NCBI GenBank assembly: GCA_029263275.1
Contig: JAJCXU010000582.1
Span: 1 to 18,440, forward strand
Origin: Ilumatobacter sp.
Lineage (GTDB): Bacteria; Actinomycetota; Acidimicrobiia; Acidimicrobiales; Ilumatobacteraceae
DNA: 18,440 nt
Direction: 5' to 3'
Made by a program: the position numbers and the translations under genes. Below the pieces are notes generated by a model. It searched no databases, was not told the origin of the DNA, and saw only the letters and a list, made by a program, of their open reading frames with translations. This document shows, in pieces, positions 14,103 to 18,440 of the stretch (its first letter is position 1; each line of letters begins with the position of its first letter).

Positions 14103-14148
14103 CGAGTCACAGCGGCGAGTCACAGCGGGGCCGGGTACAACTGTGACT
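14103..14148. repeat. Tandem 13-bp repeat and inverted copy between divergent genes
   Basis: CGAGTCACAGCGG occurs twice back to back (14103-14115, 14116-14128). Its core AGTCACAG (14105-14112, 14118-14125) recurs inverted as CTGTGACT at 14141-14148. This lies between the divergent nuclease and dehydrogenase genes and could be a cluster of regulator-binding sites. TACAAC at 14135-14140 may be a -10 of the dehydrogenase. Confidence 0.6.
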
Positions 14149-14198
14149 CTGGGGAGGGCGTGCCGTGCGTGCGGTTGTGACCTGGAAGAATCCTCGTC

Positions 14199-15119
14199 AT
14201 GAGCGACGACACCACCACCGACTCCGGGAATGACCCAGCTGACGACGACAAGAAGATCGCCTTTCTTGGCACTGGCGTCATGGGTGCTCCCATGGCCCGC
14301 CACTTGAAGCGCGCCGGGCATGACCTCGTCGTCTTCAACCGCACCGGAGCGAAGGCATTGGCGTGGGTCGCGTTGAACGGCGGCCAGGCCGCACCCACCC
14401 CAGCCGAAGCCGCCGAGGGCGTTGACATCGCGATGATGTGTGTCGGTAACGACGACGATGTTCGCGAGGTGGTCTTCGGCGACACCGGCGTCCTCGCGAC
14501 GATGGCGCCCGGGTCGACCCTGGTTGATCACACCACGGCCTCGGCGAGCCTGGCTCGTGAGGTGGCTGCGGCGTGCGAGGAACGAGGTATCGGGTTCGTC
14601 GATGCCCCGGTGTCCGGTGGCCAGGCAGGTGCCGAAAGCGGACAGCTCACCGTGATGTGTGGTTGCGACGATGTCGAGGTCTACGAGCGTGTGGTGCCCG
14701 TGATCGAAGCATTCGCCAAGCAGTGTGCGCTCATGGGGCCGTCCGGCTCCGGGCAGCTGACCAAGATGGTCAATCAGATCTGTATCGCGGGTGTGGTGCA
14801 AGGGTTGGCCGAAGGACTCAACTTCGCCGAACGGGCTGGCCTCGACATCGCCGAGGTCGTCGGCGTCATCGGCAAGGGCGCGGCGCAGAGCTGGCAGATG
14901 GACAACCGGGCAGGAACGATGGCTGACGGCGAGTTCGACTTCGGCTTCGCCGTCGAGTGGATGCGCAAGGATTTGGGCATCTGTCTCGAGGAGGCCGAGC
15001 GCAACAGTGCTCGCCTGCCGATCACCGCGATCGTCGATCAGATGTACAAGCAGGTCATCGCTCGTGGCGGAGACCGGTGGGACACCAGCAGCCTGATCGA
15101 CCTCCTGCGCAACGCCTGA
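14199..15119 (+). CDS. Beta-hydroxyacid dehydrogenase-family NAD(P)-dependent oxidoreductase
   Basis: This encodes 306 residues from ATG 14199, with GGAAGAA at 14184-14190 as ribosome binding site. After an acidic 15-residue start the Rossmann dinucleotide motif is GTGVMGAPMARHL (G24-x-G26, M28, G29). The substrate motif DAPVSGG is at 135-141 and the catalytic lysine K189 lies in GQLTKMVNQICIAG. Family members include 3-hydroxyisobutyrate dehydrogenase, tartronate semialdehyde reductase and imine reductases; which one this is cannot be told. A class III aminotransferase gene meets it tail to tail, compatible with valine or beta-alanine type catabolism, but they are on opposite strands and need not be linked. 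Confidence 0.9.
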   Translation: MSDDTTTDSGNDPADDDKKIAFLGTGVMGAPMARHLKRAGHDLVVFNRTGAKALAWVALNGGQAAPTPAEAAEGVDIAMMCVGNDDDVREVVFGDTGVLATMAPGSTLVDHTTASASLAREVAAACEERGIGFVDAPVSGGQAGAESGQLTVMCGCDDVEVYERVVPVIEAFAKQCALMGPSGSGQLTKMVNQICIAGVVQGLAEGLNFAERAGLDIAEVVGVIGKGAAQSWQMDNRAGTMADGEFDFGFAVEWMRKDLGICLEEAERNSARLPITAIVDQMYKQVIARGGDRWDTSSLIDLLRNA

Positions 15120-15123
15120 CCGT

Positions 15124-16344
15124 CTACGCGACCGCCTCGGCGAGTACGTCGATGATCGTGTCGACCTGTTCGTCGGTCGTGACGAACGGAGGGCAGTACG
15201 TGATGGCGTCGGTGCCGATGGCCCGAGTGATCACCCCGGCTTCGATCATGGCATCGCGCAAGTGCATCGCGTTCTGGTCTGGGCGCAACCCGGCCGCGAA
15301 CACTGCTCCCACGCCGCGGACATGGTCGATGCCGCCATCGTCGGCAATGGCCTGAAGCCCACGCTCGAGTCGGTAGCCCATGCCACTGGCAGCCTTGAGC
15401 AGGTTGTTGTTCTCGATGATCTCGATGTTCTTCAGCCCGGCCGCGCACGCCGCAGGGTGACCGGAATAGGTGTAGCCGTGCCGCAGGATGAAGTCGCGGT
15501 CGGACTCGAGCGCTTCGCTGACCCGACCGCCGAGAATGACGCCGCCGAGTGGCATGTACCCCGAGCTGACGCCTTTGGCGAACGTGGTCAGGTCAGGCAC
15601 GACGTCGTAGTGGTCGGCTGCGAACCAGGTGCCGAGGCGACCGAAGCCGGTGATGACCTCGTCGAAGATCAGGAGTGCGCCGTGCTGATCGCACAACCGG
15701 CGGGTTTCGGCGAGGTAGCCCTCGCTCGGTGGGTGCACGCCCGCGGCGCCCTGGTCGGGTTCGGTGAGGACGGCGGAGACACGGTTCGAGTGTTCGGACA
15801 TGAGCACCGACAGCGCCTCGATGTCGTCGGCCGGTACCTGCACGACGTCCTCAAGCAACGTTCCGTACCCCTCCTTGTTGAGCGGAATTCCCTGCGCGCT
15901 CGTGCCGCCGTAGTTCGTGCCGTGATACCCGCCGACGCGGGAGATGATCAAGCGGCGTTCGGGTTGGCCATCGAGCACTTGGGTCAGCCGGGCCAACTTC
16001 ATCGCCGAGTCGATTGCCTCGGAGCCAGAGTTGGTGAAGAAGACCCGAGCGTCGGGCATCGGAGTCAGGCTGGCGATCTTCTCAGCCAGCGCGTCGGCTG
16101 GTCCGTTGGTGAACGGGTCGAAACAGGAGTACGCCTCGATCTGGCGCATCTGACCGGCGATTGCGTCGGCCATGTCGCCGCGCCCGTGGCCGATTTGGCA
16201 GTACCACAGGCTCGCCATCGCATCGATCATCTCGTGCCCGGTGTGATCCCAGACGAGGGCACCTTTGCCCTTGGTGATGGATGGGAAACGTCCGCGGCTT
16301 GGCTTGGCGAACGGGTGGAGGAAGGCGCCTGGCATGGGACCCAT
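15124..16344 (-). CDS. Class III PLP-dependent aminotransferase
   Basis: This encodes 406 residues from ATG 16342-16344. Its stop lies 4 bp from the stop of the convergent dehydrogenase. PLP sites are intact: FTNSGSEAIDSAMKLAR (SGS at 106-108), GGYHGTNYGG at 138-147, FDEVITGFGRLG at 227-238 with D228, and FAKGVSSGYMPLG with K257 as the aldimine lysine. It moves an amino group between an omega-amino compound or amino acid and a keto acid, in the cytoplasm. ASLWYCQIGHGR at 44-55 resembles omega-amino-acid:pyruvate transaminases, so beta-alanine, putrescine-type amines or aminoisobutyrate are possible. The start has no Shine-Dalgarno and lies only 17 bp from the divergent GH3 start. Confidence 0.92.
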   Translation of the reverse strand: MGPMPGAFLHPFAKPSRGRFPSITKGKGALVWDHTGHEMIDAMASLWYCQIGHGRGDMADAIAGQMRQIEAYSCFDPFTNGPADALAEKIASLTPMPDARVFFTNSGSEAIDSAMKLARLTQVLDGQPERRLIISRVGGYHGTNYGGTSAQGIPLNKEGYGTLLEDVVQVPADDIEALSVLMSEHSNRVSAVLTEPDQGAAGVHPPSEGYLAETRRLCDQHGALLIFDEVITGFGRLGTWFAADHYDVVPDLTTFAKGVSSGYMPLGGVILGGRVSEALESDRDFILRHGYTYSGHPAACAAGLKNIEIIENNNLLKAASGMGYRLERGLQAIADDGGIDHVRGVGAVFAAGLRPDQNAMHLRDAMIEAGVITRAIGTDAITYCPPFVTTDEQVDTIIDVLAEAVA

Positions 16345-16361
16345 TGTGACAGTCTTCGGCG
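16345..16361. promoter_or_regulatory. 17-bp divergent start region, possible overlapping -10 boxes
   Basis: Only 17 bp separate the aminotransferase and GH3 start codons, and neither has a Shine-Dalgarno. GACAGT (16348-16353, plus) lies 8 bp before the GH3 ATG; AAGACT (16351-16356, minus) lies 6 bp before the aminotransferase ATG. Both match -10 positions A2, A4 and T6 only. If real, they overlap, so polymerase could not open both promoters at once. Confidence 0.3.
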
Positions 16362-18440
16362 ATGAGTACCGACTTTGCAGCGGCCGTCCAACGCATTGCG
16401 GGCGGTGCTGATCGACACGGTGAAGCGTCGGCGTTGGTTGCCTCGATGACGCTCGACGAGAAGCTCGGGTGTCTCGATGGTGACACCCCGTTCTGGCCTG
16501 GCCTGTTCGACATGGTCGCGGGCGGCTACTACACCCACCCCTGGCCCGCGGCCCACGTCGAGCGGCTCGGCATTCCGGGGATTCAGTTCGCCGATGGCCC
16601 GCGCGGTTGCGTCATCTCCGATGCCACGGCGTTCCCGGTGAGCATGGCTCGCGGGGCAGCGTTTGACCCGGAACTGGAGGAGCGGGTGGGCGACGCGATC
16701 GGTGCCGAGATGCGCGCGAGCGGTGCGACGTTCACCGGCGCGGTCTGTATGAACCTGCTGCGTCACCCGGCCTGGGGCCGCGCCCAGGAGACGTACGGCG
16801 AGGACCCTCACCACGTTGGCGTGATGGCGCAGAACTTCACACGGGGGCTCCAGCGGCACGTGATTGCCTGCATGAAGCACTTCGCGGTCAACTCGATGGA
16901 GAACGCCCGATTCACCGTTGACGTGGTCGCTGACGAACGGGCGCTCCACGAGGTCTACCTGCCTCATTTCGAGCGTGTCGCCGGTGAAGGAGTGGGTTCG
17001 GTGATGAGTTCTTACAACTCACTCAACGGCGAGTGGTGCGGCGAGAACGAGACCCTGCTCACCACCATTCTCCGCGACGAGTGGGGCTGGGACGGCATGA
17101 TCATCAGCGACTTCGTGTTCGGCTTACGGGATGCAGCGAAGTCGGTGCGCGCCGGCTTGGACATCGAGATGCCCTTCCAGCAGCAGCGGGCGATGCATCT
17201 TGCCCGTGCACTCGAGTCTGGCGAACTGACCGAGGAGCACGTCACTGCTGCCGTCGTGCGGATCGTGGCCACCCTGCTGCGGTTCGTCGACGTCTTCGAG
17301 CAGGCCCCCGCCGCTGATGTCGTCGGCTGTGCGTCGCACCGCGAGCTCGCGCGCTCGACCGCAGCGGCGGCAACCGTCTTGTTGCGGAATGACGATCTGC
17401 TGCCGGTCTCGCCCGAGGCGATCAACAAGGTCGCGGTGCTCGGAAGGCTGGCAGCGGTCAAGAATCTCGGTGATGGAGGTTCGAGCGACGTGAAGGCTTC
17501 AAGTGTGGTCACGCCACTCGACGGACTACGCAACCGATTCGGAGCGGACCGAGTTCAGCACTCTGATGACGATGCGTCGATCGCCGCGGATGCGGACCTC
17601 GTCGTTGTCGTCGTCGGCTACACCAAAGAGGACGAGGGCGAATACACCGACGAGGCAGGCCCCGCGGCGCTGGCCGTTGATGTGTTCCCGCCCATGGATC
17701 ACCCGACCCTCGGCGCTGGTGCGGCTTCAGCGGCGACCGAGGCGGCGGCGGTGCCTGATGGGGATGGACAAGGCGGGATGGCGCCCGGCGGCGACCGAAC
17801 GTCGCTCCGGCTCAGCGCCGACGACGAGGCACTGATCGCCGCCGCCGTCGCGGTGAGCGATCGAGTCGTGGTCTCAGTGCAATGCGGCTCGGCAGTCCTC
17901 ATGCCGTGGGCCGACGACGTCGCAGCGGTGTTGGTCAGCTGGTACGCCGGTGTCGAAGGCGGTAGCGCTCTCGCCGACGTGCTGGTCGGAGACGCCGAGC
18001 CGTGCGGGCGGCTGCCGTTCGTCATCCCGACCGACCCGGGTCACCTGCCCGACTTCGACAAGGACGCCACATCGGTGGTGTACGACCTGTTCCACGGTCA
18101 ATGGAAGCTCGATCGGGACGGCAACGATGCACACTTCCCGTTTGGTGCCGGTGGCGGATACACGACGTTCGCGATCGATGCCGCTGACTGGACAGGGGCG
18201 GGCGCCGGTCTCGAGGTCTCGGTCACCAACACCGGGTCACGCCGTGGATCGACGGTGCTGTTTGCGTTCGCTGGTCTCCCGACGAGTGAGCACGAACGTC
18301 CCGCCGAACGTCTCATCGGGTTCGTTCGAGTCCATGCGGAGGCGGGAGCAACCGTGACCGCCACCATCGACCTCGACTGGGAGATGACCGACTTGCGCCT
18401 CGACGGCGGCTGGGTCACCGAGCCGGGGGACTACACGGTC
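16362..18440 (+). CDS. GH3 family glycoside hydrolase (beta-glucosidase-like), 3' end outside the window
   Basis: The frame runs open from ATG 16362 to the right edge, 693 visible residues. The N-terminal TIM-barrel domain has IQFADGPRG (D78), NLLRHPAWGRAQETYGEDPH (131-150), CMKHFAVNSMENARF with K172-H173, SVMSSYNSLNGEWCGEN and MIISDFVF with D250, the expected nucleophile. The second domain contains ATVLLRND, DEGE (424-427), SWYAGVEGGSALADVLVGD, CGRLPF and a C-terminal FPFGAGGGYTTF near 592-603. An FnIII-like domain begins but is cut. No signal peptide is seen, so it is probably cytoplasmic, acting on imported beta-glucosides or related oligosaccharides. Between DEGE and GGDR (476-479) lies a low-complexity insert of about 48 residues. 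Confident family; substrate unknown. Confidence 0.93.
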   Translation, partial: MSTDFAAAVQRIAGGADRHGEASALVASMTLDEKLGCLDGDTPFWPGLFDMVAGGYYTHPWPAAHVERLGIPGIQFADGPRGCVISDATAFPVSMARGAAFDPELEERVGDAIGAEMRASGATFTGAVCMNLLRHPAWGRAQETYGEDPHHVGVMAQNFTRGLQRHVIACMKHFAVNSMENARFTVDVVADERALHEVYLPHFERVAGEGVGSVMSSYNSLNGEWCGENETLLTTILRDEWGWDGMIISDFVFGLRDAAKSVRAGLDIEMPFQQQRAMHLARALESGELTEEHVTAAVVRIVATLLRFVDVFEQAPAADVVGCASHRELARSTAAAATVLLRNDDLLPVSPEAINKVAVLGRLAAVKNLGDGGSSDVKASSVVTPLDGLRNRFGADRVQHSDDDASIAADADLVVVVVGYTKEDEGEYTDEAGPAALAVDVFPPMDHPTLGAGAASAATEAAAVPDGDGQGGMAPGGDRTSLRLSADDEALIAAAVAVSDRVVVSVQCGSAVLMPWADDVAAVLVSWYAGVEGGSALADVLVGDAEPCGRLPFVIPTDPGHLPDFDKDATSVVYDLFHGQWKLDRDGNDAHFPFGAGGGYTTFAIDAADWTGAGAGLEVSVTNTGSRRGSTVLFAFAGLPTSEHERPAERLIGFVRVHAEAGATVTATIDLDWEMTDLRLDGGWVTEPGDYTV

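Noticed and set aside
1..18440. Insertion sequence, prophage or integrated element
   Set aside because: I found no transposase, integrase, phage gene or clear attachment repeat; the tRNA-Arg has no obvious downstream 3' copy in the window.

Overview
The window is GC-rich, densely coded DNA that looks chromosomal and actinobacterial. CarD, a WYL-type regulator, a PGRS-like glycine-rich surface protein, the rimO-pgsA-cinA order, frequent GTG starts and many starts with a -10-like box but no Shine-Dalgarno all fit. An Acidimicrobiia-like lineage is my best guess, from the general look of the proteins and not from a search. I see no insertion sequence, integrase, phage gene, CRISPR array or rRNA.

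Layout. (1) 1-3016 is a glycan region: a GT4-type glycosyltransferase whose start lies off the left edge, convergent with a minus-strand pair made of a 111-residue orphan and a two-domain GT2-like/GT25-like glycosyltransferase. (2) 3054-5778 is a plus-strand cassette with a PqqD-like small protein, an HPr-kinase-like P-loop protein, a short Tat-exported Thr/Pro-rich protein and an NTP_transf_5-type nucleotidyltransferase. The kinase, PqqD-like and nucleotidyltransferase trio resembles the poorly understood 'HPr-rel-A' gene sets. The exported protein embedded in it is the natural candidate substrate, and this is the most interesting part of the window. (3) 5779-5976 is a structured intergenic stretch: a perfect 14-bp hairpin, a G-run tract and a perfect 11-3-11 palindrome just before a WYL regulator. 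(4) 5977-10208 holds the WYL regulator, rimO, pgsA and cinA, closely packed. (5) 10288-12423 encodes a membrane-anchored 711-residue protein with a Thr linker, a PKD/K319-like domain and a long glycine-rich beta-helix-like region. (6) 12515-12591 is tRNA-Arg(TCT), followed by carD. (7) 13330-16344 holds an endonuclease/exonuclease/phosphatase-fold enzyme (minus), a beta-hydroxyacid-dehydrogenase-family enzyme (plus) and a class III aminotransferase (minus). (8) A GH3 glycoside hydrolase starts at 16362 and runs off the right edge.

How the genes may work together. The glycosyltransferases and the kinase/PqqD/nucleotidyltransferase cassette may form one cell-surface modification locus acting on the Thr/Pro-rich Tat protein; this is inference. 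rimO, pgsA and cinA are housekeeping: ribosomal S12 modification, acidic phospholipid synthesis and NMN/nucleotide clean-up. carD encodes an RNA-polymerase-binding initiation factor. The dehydrogenase and aminotransferase, with stops only a few bases apart, would suit beta-amino-acid or branched-chain catabolism, but their substrates cannot be read from the sequence.
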